A stretch of DNA of 5,067 nucleotides, from assembly GCA_014379925.1 (NCBI GenBank), contig JACMKY010000496.1, positions 1 to 5,067 of the forward strand, read 5' to 3'. Positions 1 to 5,067 of the stretch are shown piece after piece. The first letter of the stretch is position 1. The number at the start of each line of letters is the position of its first letter. The position numbers were made by a program, and so were the translations under genes. The DNA is from Cytophagales bacterium (GTDB taxonomy: Bacteria; Bacteroidota; Bacteroidia; Cytophagales; ES-bin-26). The notes beneath the pieces were generated by a model. The model had not been told where the DNA came from, searched no databases, and saw nothing but the letters and a program-made list of their open reading frames with translations.

Positions 1-2
1 CG

Positions 3-89
3 CCTTTGGCCCGTATTGAATTCATTGATCTGTCCGTGGCCAAACCCGCATTTGCCGTTGGTTGCGGCAGTGGGCAAGGTACGAAATGA
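3..89 (+). CDS. Possible C-terminal end of an upstream gene (5' end outside window)
   Basis: Frame 3 is open from the window edge to a TGA at 87-89 and reads as plausible protein (ARIEFIDLSVAKPAFAVG, then CGSGQGTK). The composition is balanced and resembles a real C-terminus more than the other frames do. I do not recognise the family. A short Gly-rich stretch (GCGSGQG) is present but too little to assign. Two of the minus-strand frames are also open across this short stretch, so the call rests only on how natural the peptide looks. If real, the gene runs in the same direction as the dehydrogenase but is separated from it by about 345 bp, which argues against co-transcription. Confidence 0.35.
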   Translation, partial: PLARIEFIDLSVAKPAFAVGCGSGQGTK

Positions 90-321
90 AATGAGTCTGA
101 ACCACGGCTTACTCGGTTAAGTAACTTATTATCAATGTTTTAACGAACGGTGTTTAACGTTTTCCTGAGAAGCTCATTTTAAACCTTTGTAAAACCATTC
201 ATCGGTGCATTGACCAACGTTACGCATAAACTCATCAACTTCCTTGCTCATAAACCCATTTACTTGACAGGGCATTTCGGGTGACGGGTCAGCGATTTCC
301 GTAGCGAAAGGAGAAATCTTT

Positions 322-329
322 TAATTTTG
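322..329 (+). promoter_or_regulatory. Candidate Bacteroidota -7 promoter element (TAnnTTTG)
   Basis: TAATTTTG matches the Bacteroidota primary-sigma -7 consensus TAnnTTTG exactly. The usual -33 TTTG is not clear: a TTTC lies at 296-299, with a slightly long spacing of 22 bp. If used, transcription would start near 335 and give an untranslated leader of about 100 nt. That leader would include the CGTTGG/CCAACG hairpin at 353-371. The match is short and could be chance. Confidence 0.3.
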
Positions 330-352
330 AAGCCAGCTACCTGGTGAGTCCG

Positions 353-371
353 CGTTGGTTCACTGCCAACG
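353..371 (+). other. Small hairpin in the presumed 5' leader
   Basis: CGTTGG (353-358) pairs perfectly with CCAACG (366-371) around a 7-nt loop, and an inner T-G wobble could extend the stem. It ends about 60 nt before the start codon. It has no U-tract, so it is not a terminator. A role in mRNA stability or translation is possible, but chance formation cannot be excluded. Confidence 0.3.
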
Positions 372-434
372 GCTAAACCAGCCCGTAATGATAAACTTCC
401 GCCGCGGATTTGGCGTCCAACTACCATCCCTTCT

Positions 435-2636
435 ATGGCCATGAAAAACCGGCTTACGCTCCTTTGCCTCGCCTTGCTTGGTCTGACCGGCGGGCCCTCC
501 GCGCGCGCCCAGTATACCACCAAAGAAGCTTTTCCGGGGCTCTCCTTTCCCGTTCCGGTCGAAATGGTGGGTCCCGACGACCAAACCAACCGGGTCTTCG
601 TGGCCAGCCAGTCGGGAACCATCCGGGTTGTCAACCCCGGTCTGGCCAATGCTTCGGCCAAGGTGTTCCTGGACCTGACCGGCCGGCTTCTTTACGGGGG
701 AGAACGCGGGCTGTTGGGTTTGGCTTTCCATCCCGATTACGCCCGCAACGGGTACTTCTACCTGAACTACAACCGCAAGGGCCCCAATGACGAGACTCAG
801 ACGGTCATCTCCCGGTGGAAGGCAAGCGCCCCGGATCCCGACGCCGCCGACCCCAACAGTGAGGTCATCCTGCTCACCTTCGACCACCCGGACCAAAACC
901 ACAAGGGGGGCAAGATTGCCTTCGGCAACGACGGCTACCTCTACATCGCCAGCGGCGACGGCGGCGGCGGCGGCGATCCGCTCAACAATGCCCAGAACCG
1001 AACCCTCCTGCTGGGCAAAATTCTCCGCATCGACGTCAACCAAGCCGCCAATGGCCTCTCCTACGCCATCCCGCCGGGCAACCCCTACGCGGGCAATACC
1101 CAAGGCTTCCGCCCCGAAATCTACGCCTACGGTTTGCGCAACCCCTGGAAGATGAGTGTGGACCGGGAAACGGGTAACGTCTGGGCCGGCGACGTGGGGC
1201 AAGAAGCCCGGGAAGAAATCGACCTCATCCAGAAGGGCGGCAACTACGGCTGGCGGTTGATGGAAGGCAAAGCGTGCTACAATCCGGTCAGTTGTGACCC
1301 CGCCGGACTGGTGCTGCCCGTGTGGGATTACGCCCAAGACAATGGACGTTCGATTACCGGGGGGTTCGTTTACCGGGGAAAAAACCTGCCGGGCCTGCGG
1401 GGAAAATACATTTACGGAGACTTTATCAGCGGACACGTCTGGGCGTTGACCTACGTGCCGGGTGGGGTCTCCACCAACGAATTCCTCTTCAATTTCGGAT
1501 GGGCCTCGCTTGCTTCCTTCGGGGAAGATGCCAACCGGGAATTGTACCTCCTGAATTTCTCCACCGGCAAGATCGGGCAACTGGTTGATCCGACCACGCC
1601 GGTAGTACAAAGTTTCAGCCCCCGCGGCGGCACCGCGGGCACCACGGTCGTTATCACGGGTGCCAACTTCAGCGCCGTTCCCGCCCAGAACGCCGTCAGG
1701 TTCGGGGAAGCAACGGCCACCGTGACCGCCGCCACTACCACCAGCCTGACCGTGGTGGTGCCGGCAGGCCTGGGCGCGGGTCCGGCGCTGGTTACGGCCG
1801 CGGTCAGCAACCGGACGAGTGGTTCGGACAATACATTCGCGGTAACCCTGCCCGGCCAAACGATCCAATTCGCCGCCCTGCCCGGCCGCACCTTCGGGGA
1901 AGCGCCGTTCGTCTTGAGGGCCACTGCCAGCTCCAGCCTGCCGGTTTCCCTCGCCCTCGTCGCCGGCCCGGCCACCCTGTCGGGCGACACGGTCAAACTC
2001 ACCGGGGCGGGCACCGTGGCGGTCCGGGCCTCGCAGGCGGGGAATGCCAACTACCAGCCAGCACCCGACGTGACCCAATCTTTCACCGTAAACAAGGCGG
2101 CGCAAACCATTTCCTTCCCGGCCATCGCCGACAAACTGGTTACCGACGCGCCTTTTGCGCTGTCAGCATCGGCCAGTTCCAACCTTCCCGTTACGCTGGC
2201 AGTGGAGGGCGGCCCGGCCCGCCTGGGCGAAGGAGCGGGGTCAACGCCTTTACTTACCCCCACTGGCGCGGGCCCGGTAACGGTGCGCGCCTCCCAGGCG
2301 GGAAACGCCAATTACCTGGCCGCGCCGGACGTTGCCCAAACGTTCAGGGTGCAGTCCGTCACCGGCACTGAGGAACCCACCACCGCCGGATTCCGCGCGT
2401 ACCCGAATCCGACGCGGGAAACCTTCACGGTACGCCTGACTGGGTGGGCACCCCACCCAAACGCCTCACTGGCGCTCTACAACGCAATGGGACAAAAAGT
2501 AACCGGGCAAACCGTCTCCCTGCGCGGCACCACCACGCAGGCAGTGGTATCCGTCAACGGATTTGCCCGGGGATTTTACCTGCTTCGCGTAACGGCTGGC
2601 AATCGGATGATGCAGCAGAAAGTAGGGGTAGAGTAA
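435..2636 (+). CDS. Secreted PQQ-dependent sugar dehydrogenase (GSDH family) with IPT/TIG, Ig-like repeats and T9SS sorting domain
   Basis: Encodes 733 residues. Residues 1-25 form a type I signal peptide with cleavage predicted after ARA (25|26); the Cys at 11 has no lipobox. Residues about 36-385 are a GSDH beta-propeller. Visible motifs are GERGLLGLAFHPDY (89-102), NHKGGKIAFGNDG (155-167, His156 as the likely catalytic base), SGDGGGGGDP (173-182), YGLRNPWK (232-239), NYGW (270-273) and ITGGFVYRG (307-315). Cys281 and Cys287 may form a disulfide. The family oxidises aldoses to lactones using PQQ and calcium. Residues 387-471 are an IPT/TIG domain, followed by two Ig-like repeats. Residues 653-733 are a T9SS type A sorting domain (AYPNPT at 655-660, GFYLLRV at 713-719), so the mature enzyme is expected outside the cell or on its surface. 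ATG 435 gives MAMKNR; ATG 441 (MKNR) gives an equally good or better signal peptide, and no Shine-Dalgarno decides between them. The exact substrate is unknown. Confidence 0.9.
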   Translation: MAMKNRLTLLCLALLGLTGGPSARAQYTTKEAFPGLSFPVPVEMVGPDDQTNRVFVASQSGTIRVVNPGLANASAKVFLDLTGRLLYGGERGLLGLAFHPDYARNGYFYLNYNRKGPNDETQTVISRWKASAPDPDAADPNSEVILLTFDHPDQNHKGGKIAFGNDGYLYIASGDGGGGGDPLNNAQNRTLLLGKILRIDVNQAANGLSYAIPPGNPYAGNTQGFRPEIYAYGLRNPWKMSVDRETGNVWAGDVGQEAREEIDLIQKGGNYGWRLMEGKACYNPVSCDPAGLVLPVWDYAQDNGRSITGGFVYRGKNLPGLRGKYIYGDFISGHVWALTYVPGGVSTNEFLFNFGWASLASFGEDANRELYLLNFSTGKIGQLVDPTTPVVQSFSPRGGTAGTTVVITGANFSAVPAQNAVRFGEATATVTAATTTSLTVVVPAGLGAGPALVTAAVSNRTSGSDNTFAVTLPGQTIQFAALPGRTFGEAPFVLRATASSSLPVSLALVAGPATLSGDTVKLTGAGTVAVRASQAGNANYQPAPDVTQSFTVNKAAQTISFPAIADKLVTDAPFALSASASSNLPVTLAVEGGPARLGEGAGSTPLLTPTGAGPVTVRASQAGNANYLAAPDVAQTFRVQSVTGTEEPTTAGFRAYPNPTRETFTVRLTGWAPHPNASLALYNAMGQKVTGQTVSLRGTTTQAVVSVNGFARGFYLLRVTAGNRMMQQKVGVE
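1857..2351 (+). repeat. Two tandem Ig-like repeats inside the dehydrogenase gene
   Basis: Residues about 475-553 (1857-2093) and 557-639 (2103-2351) are homologous modules. Each begins QTI.F, has a middle SS.LPV.LA and ends VRASQAGNANY..APDV.Q.F. The shared end segment is near-identical in protein and also conserved in DNA (compare 2027-2056 with 2288-2317). The second copy carries a small insertion around residues 598-606. Modules of this kind recur in secreted Bacteroidota proteins and probably act as stalks or carbohydrate/surface-contact domains rather than as catalytic parts. Confidence 0.8.
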
Positions 2637-2637
2637 T

Positions 2638-2707
2638 GAGGTAGGAGGTAAGAAGTATGAAGTAAGAGGTAGGAGGAAAGAAGTGGGAGGTAAGAGGTAA
2701 GAGATGG
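2638..2707. repeat. Degenerate 7-bp tandem repeat, ten units, consensus GAGGTAA
   Basis: Starting 1 bp after the dehydrogenase stop codon, the sequence divides exactly into ten heptamers: GAGGTAG, GAGGTAA, GAAGTAT, GAAGTAA, GAGGTAG, GAGGAAA, GAAGTGG, GAGGTAA, GAGGTAA, GAGATGG. The phase is kept without any indel and variation falls mainly at positions 3, 5, 6 and 7. The + strand is purine-rich. The minus-strand reading (SYLLPPTS-like) is an artefact of the repeat, not a protein. Similar degenerate heptamer arrays occur in intergenic regions of some Bacteroidota and cyanobacteria; their role is unknown. Confidence 0.85.
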
Positions 2708-2870
2708 GGCACGCCGGAACGCTTATCTCCTGCTGGTGCTGATGAGCATTTTGGGCGAAAACCGGGTGGTTGTCCTGGTGGATGACTGGGACGTACTCGT
2801 TCACGAAAGCAGCCGCTCTTGAAAAGCTATTTCCCAAAACTGTCTTATGAGCGTTTTTGTATTCGTTAAC

Positions 2871-2900
2871 GCGCATCCTGCCAGGATTGCGTCTGTTTTT
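2871..2900 (+). terminator. Putative rho-independent terminator
   Basis: CGCATCCT (2872-2879) pairs with AGGATTGCG (2883-2891) around a GCC loop, with one bulged T at position 2888. A T-rich tract, TCTGTTTTT (2892-2900), follows at once. This is the usual order for a + strand intrinsic terminator. It lies about 235 bp after the dehydrogenase stop codon, which is far but has no competing gene between. The stem is short with one bulge, so strength is uncertain. Confidence 0.45.
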
Positions 2901-2958
2901 AAAATACTGTACTTTGTCCAGTAAAGAAGCCAATTTATTTCAAACGAGAGCTTAACCA

Positions 2959-3000
2959 ATGCGGGTTTTGACTATCTCTGGGCGGTGTCAAAACCCCCAT
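2959..3000. repeat. Inverted repeat with 14-bp arms
   Basis: ATGCGGGTTTTGAC (2959-2972) and GTCAAAACCCCCAT (2987-3000) are complementary at 13 of 14 positions around a 14-bp centre; the inner 10 bp are perfect. No T-tract follows in either direction, so it is not a standard terminator. It may be an operator, a recombination scar or a remnant of a small mobile element. The left arm region (2955-2971) also resembles 3096-3113 on the same strand. Confidence 0.55.
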
Positions 3001-3013
3001 TACGCCTGCTGAG

Positions 3014-3211
3014 TTAATTGTTTCCCCGCACCCGACTCAGCATCTCGCAGGCCATACCCAAATAGGAAGGAAGGCGGGTAACACCAACGCGGTTGACCAG
3101 TGCGGGGTTTTGATCGAGCAGCGTTTTGCATTGTCCGTCAGGCGTTTTTATCTGGAGCAAGAAGTTGTGGTGAATCGTCAGACTCACTTTTTGATCACTG
3201 CGTTTCCGGCC
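3014..3211 (-). pseudogene. Decayed C-terminal fragment of a Crp/Fnr-family transcription regulator
   Basis: A stop-to-stop minus-strand frame of 65 codons, ending at TAA (3014-3016), reads KTLLDQNPALVNRVGVTRLP and then SYLGMACEMLSRVRGNN at its C-terminal end. This matches the end of Bacteroidota Crp/Fnr-like regulators, whose usual form is LL..NP.L..RV....IASYLGITPETLSRIR. That segment is the helix-turn-helix that contacts DNA. The fragment has no start codon, no cyclic-nucleotide-binding beta-roll, and a stop (3212-3214) just upstream. It also has unusual changes in the HTH: Pro for the usual Ala before SYLG, and AC for TP. The upstream part (residues 1-29 of the frame) fits the family poorly. 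I infer a degraded relic. It follows the epimerase on the same strand but is probably unrelated to it. Confidence 0.65.
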
Positions 3212-3306
3212 TTATCCGTGATTTTACCTTGGACAACTACTGGTTGCTGCTCTTCGCGAAGCAGGGCACAATGCCCGTTGAAGGTGTACCCGTTCGATAA
3301 TGGCAT
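3184..3306 (-). CDS. Short unrecognised ORF, 40 aa
   Basis: ATG at 3306-3304 to TGA at 3186-3184 encodes MPLSNGYTFNGHCALLREEQ, then QPVVVQGKITDKAGNAVIKK. Codon choice resembles the neighbouring real genes, and the peptide looks natural. It begins 21 bp after the epimerase stop codon on the same strand, so it could be co-transcribed. Its 3' end overlaps the Crp-like frame by 28 bp in another phase, so both may be pieces of one frameshifted relic, or it may be a fragment of a different gene. The QGKITDKAGNA segment loosely recalls carboxypeptidase-regulatory-like domains, but it is too short to assign. No function is claimed. Confidence 0.3.
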   Translation of the reverse strand: MPLSNGYTFNGHCALLREEQQPVVVQGKITDKAGNAVIKK

Positions 3307-3327
3307 TGGGCCTGGTTGTCAGTAAAG

Positions 3328-4278
3328 TTAGGTGAGCTGGGTAAATGGGCGAAGCTGCAGACCATACATAGCCTCGAATGTGTCGCCGGGCTCAAGCCGA
3401 ATCAGGCCATTTTGGTTCGTAAATGCATCGACGCAGCACGACATGGGTTCTACGGCAATACTCATCCGGTCGGGTGGCGTAAAAAGTTGAAAATAACGGT
3501 ATTGGTCAGGGCCTGACTCCATCCAGAAGACAACTTGCCGGTCGTTGTCCGGGGAGCCAAAGACGATCTCCGTTTGGAGTGCCGCCCAGGTAAGCGCAAA
3601 GCAGCCATTCAGGTATACATCCGCCAGTTGAGTCGGTGCGCTAAAATCTGGATAGTCTCGTTTACTACCAGTTGGAATTGATAAATCATCTAACGTATAA
3701 ATTTGACAGTGAGGCAATTGAAGCGTCCATTTCGAAATGCCACCCGGCAGGTTCAGGTACGGATGCCAGCCAACGCCCAGTGGTAGATCGGTGGAACCGG
3801 TATTTCTGACCGTCGTTGAGCAGCTAAACCCGTCCTGCCCGCTGATGCCGTAATTCAGTTCCAGATCAAACGGAAACGGATACCCTTCCGCCTGACCGAC
3901 GTACGAGTAAGCCAGCTGGATTTGGGCCAGGTGGTCCGTAATCTGCGCGTTCTCAACGGTCATCAGGCAGTCATACAGCAATCCGTGAATGGCGTGGCCC
4001 TGCCGGGGTTCATTGATTGGCAACTGATGCGTCGTCCCGCCGAAGGTATATTGCCCGCGATTGACCCGGTTCGGAAACGGAATGAGGGGGGCACTTTTGT
4101 AACGTCGATCTCCGTCAATGGCTTCATCCTCCCCGAACCCGTCGATTATCGCATGGCTGATTCCATTGAGCGGTAGGATCAACTCGCACACCCGCCCACC
4201 CCCGGCCGGGGCGACAACCATCGACGCGCCACCGGTTTGGGGTTGCAGACGGATTCGTTGCGGCGTTGGTGGATGCAT
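3328..4278 (-). CDS. Aldose 1-epimerase (mutarotase family, COG2017)
   Basis: Encodes 316 residues, a normal length for the family, with no signal peptide, so probably cytoplasmic. It interconverts alpha and beta anomers of aldoses on a galactose mutarotase beta-sandwich fold. Visible family motifs are IPFPNRVNRGQY (66-77, with the substrate-binding NR pair), GHAIHGL (94-100, His98), GVGWHPYL (168-175, His172 as the likely general acid) and AVEPMSCCVDAF (275-286, Glu277 as the likely general base), followed by LEPGD (295-299). The usual substrate-binding Asp is not placed with certainty; D220 in ADVYLNGCF is a candidate. The start at 4278 lies 6 bp from the stop codon of the upstream enolase-superfamily gene, implying one operon. 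There is no Shine-Dalgarno, as usual in this phylum. The sugar specificity cannot be read from the sequence, so galM is not assigned. Confidence 0.88.
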   Translation of the reverse strand: MHPPTPQRIRLQPQTGGASMVVAPAGGGRVCELILPLNGISHAIIDGFGEDEAIDGDRRYKSAPLIPFPNRVNRGQYTFGGTTHQLPINEPRQGHAIHGLLYDCLMTVENAQITDHLAQIQLAYSYVGQAEGYPFPFDLELNYGISGQDGFSCSTTVRNTGSTDLPLGVGWHPYLNLPGGISKWTLQLPHCQIYTLDDLSIPTGSKRDYPDFSAPTQLADVYLNGCFALTWAALQTEIVFGSPDNDRQVVFWMESGPDQYRYFQLFTPPDRMSIAVEPMSCCVDAFTNQNGLIRLEPGDTFEAMYGLQLRPFTQLT

Positions 4279-4284
4279 GGGCGG

Positions 4285-5067
4285 TTACTTTTTCAGGAAA
4301 TTGAACAGTTCATCCCTTGGTTCCACCCCCAAGCCCGGCCCGTCGGGCAGGTAAAAAAAGCCTTCCTCACACCGCATATTTCCACGCAGGTACGGAAGGT
4401 TTTTGTCAAAAATCGAATGCTGGTACTCGTGGTAAACCAAGTTGGGCAGACTGGCCGATGCGTGCAGGCTGGCCGCCTGAAAAATGCCCATCCCAATGCT
4501 GGCGTGCGGCATCACGTTTTGATTGAACGCCACGGCCATCTGGCAGATATTCCAGAAGGAAGTAATTCCCGTGCGGCCCATTTCGGGCTGAATCACGTGC
4601 ATACAGCCTTCCTCAAACCGGGGTCGGTACTCGTACACCGTGCGTAGTTCCTCGCCAATGGCCACGGGCGTTTTCACCGAACGAACCACCAATGCCTGCC
4701 CCTTAATGTCTTCGGGTTTCACGGGAGCTTCGGCCACGTACAGGTTGTACGCTTCCAGCCGGGTAATGAGCGAAATGGCTTCGGCAGCCGTAAATTTCCA
4801 GTGCATATCGATCAGGATGTTGGCTTCGTTACCGGCGGCTTTCCGGAGCGCTTCCATTTCGGTTACGATGCCGTCGTGCGACACGGCCGAGGCAAACTTG
4901 AAGGCATTAAACCCCTTGTCGAGCCAGCTTTTAGCGAGGTCGGCCCGTTCGGGGATGGTCGGTTTGGGCAAGCCCGACACGTAAGCGGGTAGGCGGGCGT
5001 GGCGTTGTGAACCGAGCAGTTTACAGACGGGCAGTCCCACTAATTTGCCGCGCAAATCCCAGAGCGC
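4285..5067 (-). CDS. Mandelate racemase/muconate lactonizing enzyme family protein, probable sugar-acid dehydratase (5' end outside window)
   Basis: The frame is open to the window edge and begins ALWDLRGKLVGLPVCKLLG, a hallmark internal motif of the enolase superfamily. The apparent TTG start at 5055 is therefore internal, and the N-terminal capping domain lies outside. The visible part is the TIM barrel. Counting the Leu at 5055 as residue 1, the Mg2+ ligands are Asp83 (LIDMHW), Glu109 (AEAPV) and Glu135 (GEEL). Their spacing to Glu158 (QPEMGRTG) and His184 (MPHAS) matches the mandelate racemase dyad positions closely. The second strand reads Lys53-Phe-Ala55, so the second Lys of KxK is absent. 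His85 in D-x-H matches the acid His of galactonate dehydratase, which supports dehydration of an aldonic acid. It is the upstream partner of the epimerase in one operon. Annotation as galactonate dehydratase would be plausible but is unproven. Confidence 0.85.
   Translation of the reverse strand, partial: ALWDLRGKLVGLPVCKLLGSQRHARLPAYVSGLPKPTIPERADLAKSWLDKGFNAFKFASAVSHDGIVTEMEALRKAAGNEANILIDMHWKFTAAEAISLITRLEAYNLYVAEAPVKPEDIKGQALVVRSVKTPVAIGEELRTVYEYRPRFEEGCMHVIQPEMGRTGITSFWNICQMAVAFNQNVMPHASIGMGIFQAASLHASASLPNLVYHEYQHSIFDKNLPYLRGNMRCEEGFFYLPDGPGLGVEPRDELFNFLKK

Larger units (their letters stand above)
90..434. other. Non-coding leader upstream of the sugar dehydrogenase
   Basis: I see no convincing gene here. 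The first two thirds are clearly AT-richer than the flanking coding sequence, as expected of a promoter region. It holds a direct repeat TTTAACG at 139-145 and 153-159 (14-bp period) and a near-repeat CATAAACTCAT / CATAAACCCAT at 225-235 and 249-259. A candidate -7 element lies at 322-329 and a small hairpin at 353-371. A minus-strand ORF reaching into it is a shadow of the dehydrogenase gene. Confidence 0.6.
2708..3013. other. Intergenic stretch without a recognisable gene
   Basis: No recognisable gene. On the + strand a frame open from 2694 to a TGA at 2820-2822 reads AYLLLVLMSILGENRVVVLV and then DDWDVLVHESSRS. On the - strand a frame is open across 2466-2933, but it runs through the heptamer array and the end of the dehydrogenase gene. 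Neither matches a family I know. The stretch also holds the terminator-like hairpin at 2871-2900 and the inverted repeat at 2959-3000. It may contain decayed gene fragments. Confidence 0.5.

Noticed and set aside
210..270. TTGACC/TTGACA sequences as sigma-70 -35 boxes
   Set aside because: No TATAAT-like box sits at 16-18 bp from either, and Bacteroidota promoters use a different consensus.
360..2105. Very long minus-strand open frame (581 codons) opposite the dehydrogenase
   Set aside because: It is an antisense shadow caused by the GC-rich codon pattern of the real gene. The peptide is low in structure, has no recognisable motif, and the + frame has clear domains.
2638..2707. CRISPR-like array
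   Set aside because: Units are contiguous 7-mers with no spacers and no cas genes nearby.
2466..2933. Minus-strand ORF of 155 codons at the end of the dehydrogenase gene
   Set aside because: It passes through the heptamer array, giving a LLPPTS-type repeat peptide, and overlaps the T9SS domain coding region antisense. No family resemblance was seen.
3100..3325. Two + strand ORFs of 66 and 71 codons
   Set aside because: They are opposite the Crp-like relic and the 40-codon ORF, with Cys/Ser-rich unnatural composition and no motif.
5053..5055. TTG as start codon of the enolase-superfamily gene
   Set aside because: The frame continues upstream to the window edge as ALWD, completing the conserved ALWDLRGK motif. 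The TTG encodes an internal Leu.
1..5067. tRNA, rRNA, transposase or phage genes
   Set aside because: No cloverleaf-like sequence, rRNA core motif or mobile-element protein was recognised on either strand.

Overview
The window looks like a chromosomal piece of a GC-rich Bacteroidota bacterium, most likely order Cytophagales (a Spirosoma/Larkinella-like relative). The main evidence is a secreted protein ending in a type IX secretion (T9SS) sorting domain, preceded by Ig-like modules typical of this phylum. Start codons also lack a Shine-Dalgarno sequence, and a degenerate purine-rich 7-bp repeat follows the first gene. The genus is inferred by feel, not by any search.

Layout. Bases 1-89 may hold the last codons of an upstream + strand gene. 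Bases 90-434 are an AT-richer non-coding leader with a candidate Bacteroidota-type -7 element. Bases 435-2636 (+) encode a secreted PQQ-dependent sugar dehydrogenase (GSDH family) fused to an IPT/TIG domain, two Ig-like repeats and a T9SS sorting domain. Bases 2637-3327 hold no intact recognisable gene. They contain ten 7-bp repeat units starting right after the stop codon, a terminator-like hairpin, an inverted repeat, a decayed C-terminal piece of a Crp/Fnr-type regulator on the - strand, and a 40-codon unrecognised ORF. Bases 3328-4278 (-) encode an aldose 1-epimerase. Bases 4285-5067 (-) encode the C-terminal part of a mandelate racemase/muconate lactonizing enzyme (enolase superfamily), probably a sugar-acid dehydratase; its 5' end lies beyond the window.

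The two - strand genes are 6 bp apart and read as one operon. The dehydrogenase is convergent with them and therefore transcribed separately. A common theme is inferred: oxidation of free aldoses outside the cell, anomer interconversion by the epimerase, and dehydration of the aldonic acids. I see no clearly novel multi-gene system. The most interesting points are the Crp-like relic missed by simple ORF calling, the heptamer array, and the unusual active-site residues of the enolase-superfamily enzyme.
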